A stretch of DNA of 64,000 bases, taken from assembly GCA_014825775.1 (NCBI GenBank), contig MVAQ01000026.1, positions 62,001 to 126,000 of the forward strand, written 5' to 3'. The DNA is from Krasilnikovozyma curviuscula (Eukaryota; Basidiomycota; Tremellomycetes; Cystofilobasidiales; Mrakiaceae). Both the position numbers and the translations under genes were made by a program. The notes beneath the pieces were generated by a model. That model was not told the DNA's origin. It did not search any database and saw only the letters and a program-made list of their open reading frames with translations. Below are positions 49,580 through 61,669 of this stretch, piece after piece (within the stretch, counting starts at the first letter, position 1; every line of letters starts with the position of its first letter).

Positions 49580-50875
49580 ATGAACAATTTCACCGAGCTT
49601 GATGTCGCAGATAGTGAGTATCTTCAAAGGGCCTTTCCTAAGCTCTCTTGTTGATACTGCTCAATTCCCCACTTATTATTTTCATCTCTATTTTCAATTT
49701 ACTTCTCTTGACAACCTACAGAACAGAATCTTATAGGTGTGGAGATCACAGGTCTAATGGGTGAGCCTCTTATCATTGAAGTCCCACCAAACGAAACACA
49801 CAAAAACACAATCGTCTGGTGTCACGTACGTTTCAATTTTCCTCTACTACTCTACCCTATCCCCTTACTCCTTTCAACTCTCTTCCTATATAGGGCTGGA
49901 GTGCAAACACACAGAAGTGGGGGAGCTGGTTCCCACAACGAATGGATATCAAAAACACAAAATGGTAATCTCCCGTCAATTCCCCGTGTTGCCCCCATCA
50001 ACGCTCTTCTTGATACCTTTGATTACCTTTTGGTGCTTATAGGGTCTTTCTTCAAGCTCCTTTAACTGTCAACCCTTTCGGAGGTGACCCGGTACCTGCG
50101 TGGTATAAGCTGCCCCCTCTCGATCAGCTCCCTCCCAACCCTAACAGCTGGGCGGATGAGGAAGGCATGCTGCTCACTGCGAAAGTTGTTGGGGAGGTAA
50201 TTGAAAGAGAAAAGAATTTGTTACCTCAAGGCGGTAAGATCATTCAAGGTGGTCATTCTCAAGGTGCGTGTTTGTTGGGTTACAATCTGGCGCCAACCTC
50301 GGCGCTGACTGGTGAAGAATTCTGAAACGCAGGTGGTGCTTCTTCATTCTTGACGGGACTTTCGAAACCTCATGTCGATGGAATCATCTGTATCGCCGGG
50401 TACCTCCCCATCCCCTTTAAGCTCGCGTCGGTACGTTTTACCGTGCCGCTATCAGGTTCTCTTCGCGTCGTTCCTGACACTGCTGTGTGCGGGGTGGTTT
50501 TAGATCGGAATAGCACCTAAGAACTTGCCTATTATCTGGTTACATGGTACAGAGGACGCTGAAGTCCCGTAAGTGTTTCTCTCCGTAGATGAAATGCTGC
50601 GTACTGATTCGAATTCTGTGCTTGGATCTACCTTTTGAATCTATGTGTAGTCATTCGATGTTTGAATATGGTACCAAGCAGCTGAAAGAGGTCTTGGGAA
50701 TGACTGATGTGACTGCTGTCACTCTCCCAGGTGAGTCTTTGATTTTCTCATTGTATGTGTGGTGCGGTCTCTGAAGAGTGCGTGCTTGCCATCAGGAATT
50801 CATCATAAGACACTAGAGATAGCTAAAGCGGATTTGAGTCCTTTAAAGGCGTTCATTCAGAAGGTTTTTGAGTAA
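49580..50875 (+). CDS. acyl-protein thioesterase 1-like alpha/beta hydrolase
   Basis: Cytosolic serine hydrolase of the phospholipase/carboxylesterase family; APT1 members remove palmitate from proteins. Reading: MNNFTELDVADKQNLIG in the first exons, then PNETHKNTIVWCHGWSANT (oxyanion segment), APLTVNPFGGDPVPAWYK, the nucleophile elbow GGHSQGGASSFL (Ser), IIWLHGTEDAEVPHSM (Asp) and LPGIHHKTLEIA (His). The triad is complete. It ends LKAFIQKVFE. Six or more small introns. The N-terminal extension before the canonical start is a little longer than in yeast. Confidence 0.88.
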
Positions 50876-51071
50876 TAATTAGGGTCGTTGGGATTTAGCA
50901 GCTGCCAGGGCAGCTCGTGGGCTGCTATTTTTCTGCTTTACGAGTGTGTTGATATAATAATACAGGACTTCAATAGGACAAGAAGCCTGCTGAGCCAGAA
51001 CTTTGACTAAAAAATGTTGCGAGAAAACAAAACAATCAGACTCTCATGCACTTTCGAGACGAACGCGTCGC

Positions 51072-52859
51072 ATGCCCTCTCTCCTTCAGCGGACGATCCT
51101 GGCAGAGCAAAAGATGCAGGCCATCGCAGCGTCCTTCGAAGCGGGCATCCAGATCAACGGGAAGTTCGTCGGCGTTGTCAAGGAGTTTAACCTCGTCACT
51201 GATTCGGAGGGGAGGCGGACGCTCGATACTTACGTCCGGGGCGAGTTTGGGAAGGTCAGACCCTTCTCTCATTTTCCTTCCAATTTCCCTCTGATGAAGA
51301 AAACTGATCGACTGTTGTGGAACAGGAGTACTCGATTCATACGAGGCAGATGTCTCAGATGCAGGATACCTGTGAGAGCAACAAAATCTCCTTGTCCTAC
51401 CCACTTGAATGCTCGAAGCTGACGACTTGTCGAGGTTGGGTCTGGTTTGTAGGCTGGAGGGTGTACCTGGACGACGAGACTGACCAAGCTACGAATGGAC
51501 TGATAATGCATCCTCAGTGTCTCGATGTGTTTGACGAGCCTATGGGGGGTCCGTTGATGTTCAGGACTTCAGAGGCGAGTCTATTATCACAAAAAGAGTC
51601 CAGACAGATTATCCTTCTGTCATATTTGGAAAGAAGATACTGACCATCTTTAGTTGTTTCTCGGATGTTATCACCAATAGGAACAAATGAAATTCCAAGA
51701 CCTCCCCTCGCGATACCAGAAACTCTCAATCAAGATCTTCCGAGGGCAGCAGAAGACCGTTTTCAACGAACTAGGGGAAGAATCAATCGACTTCGAGGTG
51801 GATCCCGCAGATGAAGACTTGAAGGCGTACATGACGTTCAATTACTTCTTTGTGCTCGGCGACTCGCGGGAGGAGGTCGAGCAGTTCTTGGAGGGCCACT
51901 TTGTACAGGAACTTGGACTCCGGTTGGGCGAGAGAAGTAAATCAAATGTTGCTGGGGAGTGGGAAGAGTTGATAGATTTCGAGGGGGTTGAGGATCTTGT
52001 TGACGCCGGTAAGCTCAGTCTCTCAGCTTTCCCTCTCGCATCCCTCGACCTGCGCGCAGGCTCTTTGGCCTTCGTTTCACTTAGTCTTACCAGAGCACTT
52101 CAAATCTATTCAGAAATGCGCCAGGATGATTCTGCTTCGGAGAACAGTGTTGTCTACAGGAACGGCAGCGCATCATCGATCCCCAAATCCACATCTCCTA
52201 ACCAGCCGAAAGCATCTTCCTCAAGGACAACTGAAGAACCGCAAACCAATCCATCATCGTCACGGGTATCGCCACGGAAATCAAGTAAGTGTATCTCACT
52301 ACCAGATCCTGATATTTTGTCATCTCTGAAGCATATGAGGTTGATCACACTTTTGTTGGTTGACCCAGAGGGAGTGAAGCATCCTCGTCTAGGCGAAGAA
52401 GAAGAATATCCAAGATATGCAAACACGGATTCTCTGGTACCTCCTAAGCAGAAGAAACGACGCACGAAGCCCGCTTCTGGCAAGGATGATGCCGCTATTG
52501 TAATTCAAGGGCTCTTGGTACGCAAGACTGCTTTCCAACCCCTGTTGCTCGCCCAATAAAAAAATGCTGACTTGAAAACCTGCACTTTATAGAACCGTAT
52601 CAAATCAACAAAAAAAGCCGTTGAATCTCACGCCATGAAGCGAGCAGCGATAATACGGAAGCGTGACGAGCAGATGCGACTGATTGAGCTCGAGCTCCGA
52701 GAGATCGACCTACTCAAACGTACGGAAGAACACGCCCTGACGGAGCTTAAGGAATATCTCGAGGGAGCGAAAGTACTGGAGAGGTTTGGGAAGGAGAAGA
52801 GTCGGAGCGAGATTGAGTACGAGGAGGAAGAGAGGAGCGGGGCTTCGGTTAGTCTGTAA
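51072..52859 (+). CDS. DUF7918-domain protein with C-terminal coiled coil
   Basis: Unknown protein of a class common in basidiomycetes. The N-terminal half (from MPSLLQRTILAEQKM) reads FEAGIQINGKFVGVVKEFNL, VRGEFGKEYSIHTRQM and WRVYLDDETDQATNGLIM. This matches the DUF7918 beta-sandwich pattern, including the K-E-[FY]-S-[IV]-H step. LSIKIFRGQQKTVF and ADEDLKAYMTFNYFFVLG follow. A disordered Ser-rich linker with a basic patch (PPKQKKRRTKPASGK, a likely nuclear signal) precedes the C-terminal helix IRKRDEQMRLIELELREIDL and the acidic end GASVSL. Introns at about 51253-51326, 51370-51459, 51575-51680 and later. No function can be assigned; nuclear location is inferred. Confidence 0.6.
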
Positions 52860-53252
52860 AAGCGCTCTTGTGGGAATATTAGTCATCTTGAAGTCATTAT
52901 ATAACGAAAAGTATGTATTGATATAAAACACTATTTGTAACTTAGTTCAGGCTTCTTAATGGCATGCGATCATGGTCATGACTTCCAAAGTTTAATTTTT
53001 CAGTGAACCAGGTACCGACTTCCTATCTTCTCCAATGTCTTCGCCTAATAGTCTTATCTGCGATGGAAGCCTCTGGAAGTCGCGTCCAATCTTTGGAATC
53101 AAAACAAACACGCCGTCGCCTTCTCGCCTCTTCGGGTTTTGGCGGCACTGTCGAAAACTGCAAGGGGTGTCCTGGAGACTTCACATTCAAAACTAGATCT
53201 TTCGCTCGACCCATCACCCCCTCATCATCGATTACCTCCTCAATTCAACAAA
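52860..53252. other. intergenic, upstream of KGD4
   Basis: A plus-strand frame through 53003-53323 overlaps the KGD4 start in another frame; not supported as a gene. Confidence 0.4.
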
Positions 53253-54079
53253 ATGAGAGCTTCCCTGGTACGACTAGAGAAATGGCACAGAACACCAATG
53301 ATCAAGTTTATTGGCAAGGATAGATGGTCGGGTCGTACGTCGAGCATTCCCTCCTTCGTGTTGGAACCGGTTTTCATCTTCGATGTATCGCTAACCCCTT
53401 GCCTTTTTCCTCCTGCGTTGTCTCATTGGTTGCTCTGTGGTGAATATAGACTCATCCCAGCCTCATCTTCATCCAGCAGCACCAAAGGAAGCCATCGAGT
53501 CCTCAAAATTCCTCAAGTCCCTCTCTGCCGCCCCGCCTCCCTCCCAGCCTAAGCCCACATCTTCTGCATCAGAAAAATCGTCTTCACCGAAATCAGAGGG
53601 GAATGTGACTTACATTGAGGATGAGTTTGCTTTGCCAAAGAGGTTCCAGAGGATACCGCCTACGGAGATTGAGTACGAGGCGGTCATGGTGAGTTCCTAC
53701 TCTTTCAGGGCGGTTCATCATTTGAAATATTGAATGAAGGGAGTTTGGAGAAGATCTGCGTGTGCCGTTGGTGGTGGTGTGAGAGGTAGATCTGAAGAAA
53801 ATGAGATTCTTTTGCTGTTAGCAGAGATATCCATTCTCTCACGACTTCTCCTTATAGATCTCGTGTGAAACCAGTTTTCGTTGCTGTTTTCTCTGTCGAA
53901 ATGGACACGGACTTCTTCATTGGAAGTGTTGTGTTCCTTGTTCAGGCCATCAGACGGAGTTATCAGCGACCCCCATCCACAGCTCCTGGGCTGCTTTGCG
54001 TCACGCTCGCCATTCTTGCTTTTTGACGCTGATAGCCTCCCATTTTCTCGCACAGACTGGTGGTGCTTCTGTTCTCTAA
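53253..54079 (+). CDS. KGD4: KGD4/MRPS36-like subunit of 2-oxoglutarate dehydrogenase
   Basis: Small mitochondrial protein that tethers the E3 subunit to the 2-oxoglutarate dehydrogenase core; formerly called Ymr31/MRPS36. Exons 53253-53334, 53450-53688 and 54056-54079 join to 345 nt (114 aa). The N-terminus has the family start MRASLVRLEKWHRTPMIKFI and GKDRWSGHSSQPHLHPAAPK (MIKFxG ... HPAAP). After a Ser/Pro linker the C-terminus reads ALPKRFQRIPPTEIEYEAVM-TGGASVL. This matches the human and yeast end (L-P-x-[KR]-[YF]-x-R ... E-x-E-x-[IV]-x-x-GG). The last exon is only 24 nt and lies beyond a 367-nt intron. Confidence 0.85.
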
Positions 54080-54665
54080 TAAGCTTTCCTCAGCTTGAAG
54101 TGAGAAGTCTATAGAGCTAGAGAGTACGCACATAAACTGTTTGGTGGCCGACGTAGGGGCAGTAAAGTGTTGGTCTAGCGAAGATACCGATTCAAATAAC
54201 TACTACCTTTAACCTGGAGATACTGCCATACTGTTTTCATGCTCTATTGTCTTATACTGTACAGAAAGGAGCAACTGCAAATACAGCCGCCACGCCTTGC
54301 GCTCATGCGAGTTCCGAAAGGACGGAGCTGCTCCTGACCAGATCCTCGGCTTTCCTTACTCCGCTAGCTATGGTAGAAGCCTTCAGCTAAAGTCTAGAGT
54401 CAGCGTCTCTTATATCCATTAGCACTAGAGTTCGCTCTTGGGATCTTCAGGCAGGCATTTGAAAGGGTATGTTTCGTTTACTGTACATCAAAACATAAAC
54501 CAAGCAGGATGGCTAATGCCTTACTCACCTGATCCGACTTCGTAGATCAGCCCTACCCTGTCTTGAACTGGTACCTGTCGAGCAGACTGTCAACGTTAAG
54601 GCAATATCTGTTACCAGAGCTAGCCTGTGGAGCACACACCCGCTTGACCACCGTGCCCAGGAAGG
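54080..54665. other. intergenic, upstream of alpha/beta hydrolase
   Basis: No gene seen. A plus-strand frame at 54563-54958 overlaps the hydrolase start in another frame and is taken as a shadow. Confidence 0.45.
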
Positions 54666-56560
54666 ATGTTGCCTCTAGGACTACTTCAACCACCTTTCTT
54701 AGGCTCTTCAAAACATGTTCGAATTCCCGAATCAGGACCTTTTGCCAACATCCTTCGATTTACCCGCCTAGCATACCACCTCACGATCGCGACGCCTATC
54801 ATCCTCCTCTCTTCCCTCTACACCGTCGCAGTCCACCCTTTCTTCCCCTACTTTCCGTTCCTGACGCTCGCGAAGGACAAAGCTTGGAAAGCGCCTTGGC
54901 TGGAAGTCGTCGGCGTGCCCTGGAGCGCAGGTTTCATCTGGGCTGCCTCCTTCGGTAGTTTCGAGAGCGACAGGCTGGAACTTGCGGCCCGCTCATTCAT
55001 TCCTTCTCTCGGAGGCACATCTATGCCGACCGTCCAGGATGAACGAGGACCACTGGTCCCGACGACACCTGTCCTTGCTGCATCATCGCCCATCCCACCC
55101 CTCGTGAAAGTACCCCTTATGGGCCTTTCTAAATGGCTCCTCTCGCCAGCTCATTTCCAGGTGCAGTCTCTCCTTATCCCGCCTTCATTCAAAGATGCAA
55201 CACGCTTCCCGCCGAGCTCGATCTTCGAGGCGTCGAGCAACACGTTCCCACCTCGGTCGGTGCCGGCGTTCTGGGTGTGGGATCAGAATCATGTTGATTA
55301 TTCTCCTACTCAAGATGGATTGAGTACGAAACCGAGCGAGTTTCCGAAAGCAAAACCTGGAGAGAAGGTTTTAATATACTTCTTCGGAGGTAAGTAGATA
55401 CTTTCAAATTGAATTGTTGAAAAAACCGTATTTAGTTCAGTTACACTTCTTTTTTATTCTCTCTGAAGGTGGTTATGTCGCAGTAAGTCTTTCTGTTACT
55501 GCCGACTAGAGATGGCCACTGATTTTGATTTTATTTTGTTTTGTCTCCTTCCCCAGGGCCATCCCCTACTTCCAGCGTTCCCATACAGCGTCCTCCGATA
55601 CCTCACAGCCCAACCATCCTCCCCAGGCTCTCTTGAGTCTCAACCTCTCTCCTCATCTCTCGCTGATCATCCCACGCGCCTTCTCGCCCCATTATACCGA
55701 CTAGCTCAGCCTTCAGATCCAATCACCGCTTTCCCAGGATGTATCATCGACGCTCTTGCAGCGTACTTATACCTCGTCGATGAGATGGGATTTGAAGAGG
55801 AGAATGTCTGCCTGTTTGGTGATAGCGCTGGAGCTGGTTTGAGTTGGAGCTTGGTTGCTGTTCTCGGGCTCATTGGTAGACGAGGACCTGGGAAGGTCGC
55901 GATGTTTTCAGTGAGTTTGTCTCAGGTCCTTTTCCATACCATCAATCCAGTCTTTAACTCTGTTTCCGTTTCTCACGTCAGCCTTGGATTGATCTGAGCA
56001 TGTCTCACTCCTCAATACACGGAAATGAACGTACCGACTTCATCAACGCCAGCCAAGTCGCTCGTGCTTCTGGTGTCTACCTCCAAAACGTCCTCAACGA
56101 CCACCTTGGCGGGTCCACTGTGGCTGGCACACTTCCAGATCATTCTTCACCCGAGTACCTTCTCTCCCCGCTTTCATTCCACGAGCTAGGTGTCCGACAC
56201 CCTCTGTTTTCCCCGGCGTCGCTTTGGAACTCAGACGACGCGCTCAGCTTACTGACGCGCCAGATCATCGCCTCCAATACGCGTTTCTTCGTCCATAGTG
56301 GTGATGCAGAGCTTTTTGCGGGGGAGGATCAGTACTTTGTGAAGCGACTGCGTGCGATGGGCGTGTTGGTCGAGGAAATCAACGAGCCTGGTGGGTATCA
56401 TGTGTGCGGAAGTATCTTTACCCCGGCGGTGAAGTGGATCAGTAGGAGAGAGAGACGGGCTTTGAACGCACTGAGGAGCTGGTACTTCGGTGGTGGGTCT
56501 ATCGAGGGTGGGGGCGATGGGTTTCATTTTGATGAGCAATCACTGCCGGAGGATAAATAG
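54666..56560 (+). CDS. membrane-anchored alpha/beta hydrolase (HSL/alpha-beta hydrolase-3 type)
   Basis: Probable esterase/lipase. One hydrophobic segment near residues 35-57 (LTIATPIILLSSLYTVAV) suggests a membrane anchor. The oxyanion motif reads YFFGGGYVAGHP; the family usually has H at the first F (HGGG), so this residue is substituted. GGYVA is encoded by a 14-nt micro-exon (55469-55482) between two introns. The nucleophile elbow is LFGDSAGAGLSW. The acid is FVHSGDAELFAGED, and the His is in EPGGYHVCGS. PWIDLS after the third intron is also family-typical. The C-terminal tail is Gly-rich and ends QSLPEDK. Triad complete; substrate unknown. Confidence 0.85.
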
Positions 56561-57453
56561 CGTCACAGGGTTTCGAAGGCTTAGATAACCTTTGCCGTAT
56601 TTTGTTATTCCTAGAAGTTCTGGTCTACAAGATGTTCTCTGACCTGAAAGTTCCATCGATTCAGCAGCTCAAGTTGCGTAACTCAACTTTCAAGGTTAAT
56701 GACAGGTTCAGCAAACTCATAGCTTAGATTGCAACTCAGCTGAAATGTCTTTGCTCTCCGCTCATGTTCCTACTGCAGAGTTCGATAGGTACGGGTCGGG
56801 AGCTTTCAACGCCTTCGTAATTATCTTATTATTTTGATCGGGTAATGTCTTTGGAATAGCACATGCCGCCTGCCAGAAATAACAACCTTCTCCCAATGTA
56901 CAACCTAAAGGCTTCCCGAATGACAGTGAGAAGGCGGCTTGTGCATACATTTACCCGGTATAAGAACATAATATCAGCAGGTGGATGTTGGCGATAGACC
57001 ACAAGAAAACGAACTCAATTCGCGGGAAGGTTAGCACCTTCCAATGACTTTTGGCGTAGTAATTGCACTTGGGCACGATTCCTGCCGGTGCGCAAATGTG
57101 AAGCAAGACTGTTCTGTTTTTGCATTGACAGTTTATAATGCAAGCACATTTTGCTTCTAACTACAATATTTAAGTCTCCTCATAGCTAATTTGTTTTCAG
57201 TTCTACCTCTGGGTTAGAATTGACGAAGGATTTAAGACCTTCAGGTTTCGAACACTCCCTATTCTTGATTCGGTTGGGATCGAAAGGCTGCAGCATTCAG
57301 AGTAGGGAGCAGGAGTGCTGTAACAGCATCAGGGAACCAGAAGAGCATTGATAGCTATTAAAGTGATGCTAAGCGAACAACCTTGTAGCGTAGTTGAAAC
57401 AATGTGTAGACTTACCGTTGTGTCCGGTGATTCAGAGGACTCCATGGAAGTTC
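56561..57453. other. convergent 3' region (hydrolase / MED17)
   Basis: No gene seen; short open frames on both strands only. Confidence 0.5.
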
Positions 57454-59937
57454 TCAAAGAAAATCGACAATGACTTTTCTTATACATTCCAGAGACTTCA
57501 TCGTTGCTGTATCTCCGTCAGGCCTGCTAAATTCCAAAGAGAACTCTTTGACTCCGTCTCCTCCAGTTTCATGACCAAACGACTTTGACGTGGGAGAGGA
57601 GTGAGGAATTAAAAGACCTTCAATACGGAGTGTTTGAGATTCGTGTGAGAGATGGACGTTGGGTTTGAAGCGACTTTGAGCATTGCCAGAACCACGAAAG
57701 TATCAGTCAGAACAAAAGAAGAGAAAAATCAGAAAAAACTAACTCACATAATTCCTTGACGAGTCTTCACCGTCGCAACACCACACAACAACCCACTCCC
57801 ATCATCGTCCAACGGCGCGCCTTCAGCCAAGAGGTCATTTTCAACAGACCTTTGCTTTACTGCACTTCTTCCCAACTGAATGATCTTCTTCAATAGCACC
57901 GTCTTGATTTCAGTCTCCAAGAATGCGTACAGTCTCGTCACGTCCGGTAGTTGGAGAGCTGTTCCAGACCCAGAGGAGGTGTCTGAGAGTACAAGATGGA
58001 GACGCGTCGGGGGTGAGAGATTGAGTAGAATCGGTTTTCTAGTCAATGGCCGAGATTCCATCATCAGTTAGCAGCTACAAACAAAGCAACGGTCGAGTGA
58101 CTCACGATTGCTCAATGGAAATTATTCCAAGGGCACCTAGCTTATCTACTGGAGGTACGCCAGCAACCTTTAGCCCCATTATCTCCTCAATTCCCCCACC
58201 CACACCCTCAAACGCCTCCTCCCATTTCAACTCGACACTGACACCGCACACTCCCATTCCTGTCACGACACTTTGTACCAAGCGATCCACAGAATTTCTG
58301 AATGCCGTCCACTGAAGTGTTTCAATAAGCGGAGCGAGGATCTTTGGTCGTGGAGCTGGGTTGGTAGATGACGCAATGGGATGGAGTGAGAAATGTGTCA
58401 AACGTCGCTTGAAGGTGTGTAGGTTGAGGATGGAGAGGATTAATTGGGAAAGCGCGAGGGTAGCTTGAGGGGATGTTGTAATCGAGGCCGATGATAGAAG
58501 GGATGATGATTCTGAAGATGAAGTTGAAATCGGGACGGTGCTGGCCTGCGTTAACGCAAGATAGGTGGAGTAAATCAGTATACTACCCAAGCTGACAGGC
58601 AAGATGAGAAAAGATGCTGGACTTGCCATCGTGATATTCATTCTCAGTCCCGGAAAAACAAACACATCGATGTTCTTATCAGCCAGAACAGCGTTGAGTT
58701 GGGGTGTACTCCTCGCCTCCATAGCAATTTCATTGAAGATGTCTTCTGATATCGTTTCCCACTGAGCACCAATTAGTTCACTAATAATTCCTTGGGCTGT
58801 ATTTCCTGATTCAGGTGCTGATGATATTGGACAGAGAGGTGTTGATCTTGTAGAGGTGGTGACTCCATCGATAGTTTCGTGGAGAGTAACTTGAAGGGTA
58901 TGAGCCTTAAGTGCAGGAAAGAGGAGCTTGGGTGTTGAGGTTGATAGTGTTGAAGGTACAGGTGTTGTGTTTGGTGGTGGTAAGAAAGCGACGGACCTAG
59001 CTCTCAGCAGCGACGGTGCGTCGTCCAGAGCATAACAAACACTCCACTCCATCGCTTCTTTCCTCTTGTTTCCAACACCCGGCACGTTCTGTACAGCTCT
59101 GTTGTCCTTCGAGCTCGCTAGACTTACCGCCCAGCCAGCTTTTTTAATATTCCTCGCCGTCTGCCACTCGTCCTTCCAGCTCTCGACACCTTGCCTTAAC
59201 TGGTCAGACGCGGCAGCTAGTGACGCTGAGCACGACCGCAAGGATGCTTGTTTAGTGCCAAGAAGATTCGTCGGAATAAGCACTGGTTGTTCTGGAGGTG
59301 GTAGATTTGGCAGCGGTTGAGCGAGAGTGGTGGAGAAGAGGGATGGAGGTAAGGTGATATGAGGCGGGAGAGGGTTCTGGGTCGATGGCGGTAAGAGAAG
59401 GGTCATCAGGTGGTGCGAGAGGGATAACGACTGATGTGCTTGACTAAAATGAATCGTTTTCAGTAGTGTTTTCGCTATGCATGTTACCAGAGTGGACCCA
59501 CAATAATCGTCCCAAAACCTCCTCTTTCAAAGCATGCATCTCTTCAGGGCTAACTTCCTTCCCTTTACCTTTCAATTCCGTTGGAATTCTTGCTTCTGTA
59601 TTCATGGTGTCGTCATCATCTTCTTCTTGGCCAATCATCTTGGGATCAGCGAGCCCCTTCTCGATAGCAGTTTTGAGAATCTCTTCTCGAACCTCAGGAG
59701 CTGAGAGACCGCCAAGCTCTTCCCAGATCCTCTGGATATTCCTCGTAACATCAGAGCCAGATGCTACAGGTCTTGAGGAGTAGGTAAAGTCAGTAGAGAG
59801 ATCATCAGCAACAACGAGAAATGCGAGAATTCTAACTCAGTAAAGATTGGCTCGTTCGTTACAGGATCAAAGTCGTACACCTGCCCACGATGTTGAGGCT
59901 GAGGTTCAAAGAACAGTAGACCATCGTTGACAGTCAT
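57454..59937 (-). CDS. MED17: probable Mediator subunit 17 (MED17/SRB4)
   Basis: Head-module subunit of Mediator, the RNA polymerase II coactivator. The start MTVNDGLLFFEPQPQHRGQV is followed, after an intron, by VTRNIQRIWEELGGLSAPEV, an acidic linker and EEVLGRLLWVHSAHQSLSLSHHLMTLLLPP (two exons), resembling the MED17 E...ALD-[FL]-[VI]-SLLLS helix. Next come ASLAAASDQLRQGVESW and RNIKKAGWAVSLAS, corresponding to the family's conserved L-x-x-LR-x-NW region. Further exons give EQSKPILLNLSPPTRLHLVL and, from 57673 to 57454, IIRFKPNVHLSHESQTLRIE to the stop after KVIVDFL. Resemblance is by pattern and layout, not a strong motif. Confidence 0.6.
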
Positions 59938-60528
59938 GTTCTACTTAGATATTTCACAGTGTTTGTCAAGTTCAGTGAGAGTCTTCGATGGAAAGAAGAA
60001 TACATGCTGTCAGCAATAGTCGAAAAGCAACCTGAGTTTTGACAAAATAGATGAACAGACCAGGCTGTTAGAAAGATAGTAAAGAAAATTCCTAGAGCAG
60101 ATCAGAGGCTGAATCTCGAAGAAACTAGTGATAATCAACTAGTTGGGCAGATCGCTGTTTAGAGGAGCTCTGATGCTTATGTCGAAGCCTCCTCGACACC
60201 CACACTGAAAATTCAAGCGTACCCTATTCAGGTTTTATCTTGTACAGGACAACCAAGAACGGCTCACATCGAAGGAAGGTAAGGAGAAACGTGTGGAACC
60301 CGTACTGGGACGAAGTGAGCTTTTTTATTTCTTCCTTTGATATGCTGCACTCTCGCTGACGATAGCTCCCTATGTGCCTACTCTTCGTATCAGAATTCAA
60401 CTTCTCTTGTCTAATAATAAGCTCTGCAATTTTGTACGCAAGTGCCGACCACTTCGCTATTCTGATCGTCTCATTGCTGACTGGCCGGTTTCCTCCCTCA
60501 ACGCGTCGACAGGTGGTGGGTTTACAAG
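59938..60528. other. divergent promoter region (MED17 / acidic protein)
   Basis: Minus frame 60224-60586 and plus frames 60372-60619 have no family resemblance. No gene seen. Confidence 0.45.
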
Positions 60529-61328
60529 ATGGAGGGTTCACTACAGTCATTCGAGGACTCAATCTTGTCAGCAAATTCAGCAACATCGCATAGAGAGGGA
60601 GACGGAAACAGCGACGTAGTTGTGCCGGACTCTCAGGAGGGCTCTGACTTAGACATCCTCCTCGACATGAACCACTCAGATGGCAACGAGAATGATGGTG
60701 GTGGAGATGTTGACGAGGATGATGAATTAATGGAAGAGTCTAGCTCACCTGAGCCGTCTGAAGAGGATGATGATGACGACGACGACGACGAAGATCAGTC
60801 GGATGAGGAGGATGAGGAGCCTTTCAACCACGAAACTGCCGAACTCTCCTCTGTTGCATCAAGTAACGATGACTTGGATGATGGCGATTTTACGGACAAG
60901 ATTGATAACGAAATCTTGAAGCTGAACGAGATCACTGAGTGGGAGGCGGCTAGGACCAAAGATATTCTCATCAAGAGAGACTCTGTCGTAGAAGGATCTG
61001 CAGAGGAACAGCGTAAGTGTGAACTCAAATTCTTTTTGATTCTCAAGTTTCTAATTTCACTGTTTGTGGTTAACACTTCGGTTGGAACTTAGAACTACAC
61101 CGAAATGCAGTCCAGTTCCTCAACCACACCCTTCGCTCGATGGCAGCCGACAACTGGCTGTATGAAGCTTCAGAGGCAGTACTTCTAGGTCCCAGAACGG
61201 CAGATTCACCATCTACGCTTCAACCAGCTCTACCATCGTTTATACCGAAGTTCAGAGATACCAACTCGAGAGGTACTCGGCCGGTGAATTTGGAGTTCCC
61301 ACAGCTGAGGATGGAGATCGATGATTGA
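60529..61328 (+). CDS. acidic protein of unknown function
   Basis: Two exons. The first ends EGSAEEQ and joins QLHRNAVQFLNHTLRSMAAD after a short intron (about 61015-61092). The N-terminal two thirds are extremely Asp/Glu/Ser-rich (for example an uninterrupted run of Asp near 60770-60790). The C-terminal part is ordinary: FTDKIDNEILKLNEITEWEA, AADNWLYEASEAVLLGPR, then a Pro-rich tail ending EFPQLRMEIDD. The joined frame, the intron signals and the protein-like second exon support a real gene. I do not recognise it. Acidic N-termini of this kind are frequent in nuclear or chromatin-linked proteins, but that is only suggestive. Confidence 0.65.
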
Positions 61329-61669
61329 ATGAGCGATTGTGTATTAGAGGGAGAAGATGGCTATGGTTGGAGGAGATATGGTAAGAGCCTATAAAATCTG
61401 GTTCGACCAAGGCTGCTCATATTCTTATGCTGCCTTTCTTGCCTCAACAGCGGGCCTATCACATTCAATAACGCTTGCTTTGGAGTGAGCTAGCGATCGT
61501 CTTCTTCGATTTGCTTCTTGACTGAAGCGCGAACTGCGCGACACGCTCGAAAACAATCGTCTGCAACAGGCGACGCGCTTACCTCAGCGTCTTGGCCACT
61601 AAATGAACCAACTAAAAATTCCACCTCCTTTCCCATTCTTACCATCACCATCCGGTCAATATTTTCAAA
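61329..61669. other. intergenic, promoter of NmrA-like gene
   Basis: Nothing seen apart from a pyrimidine-rich leader just before the ATG at 61670. Confidence 0.5.
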
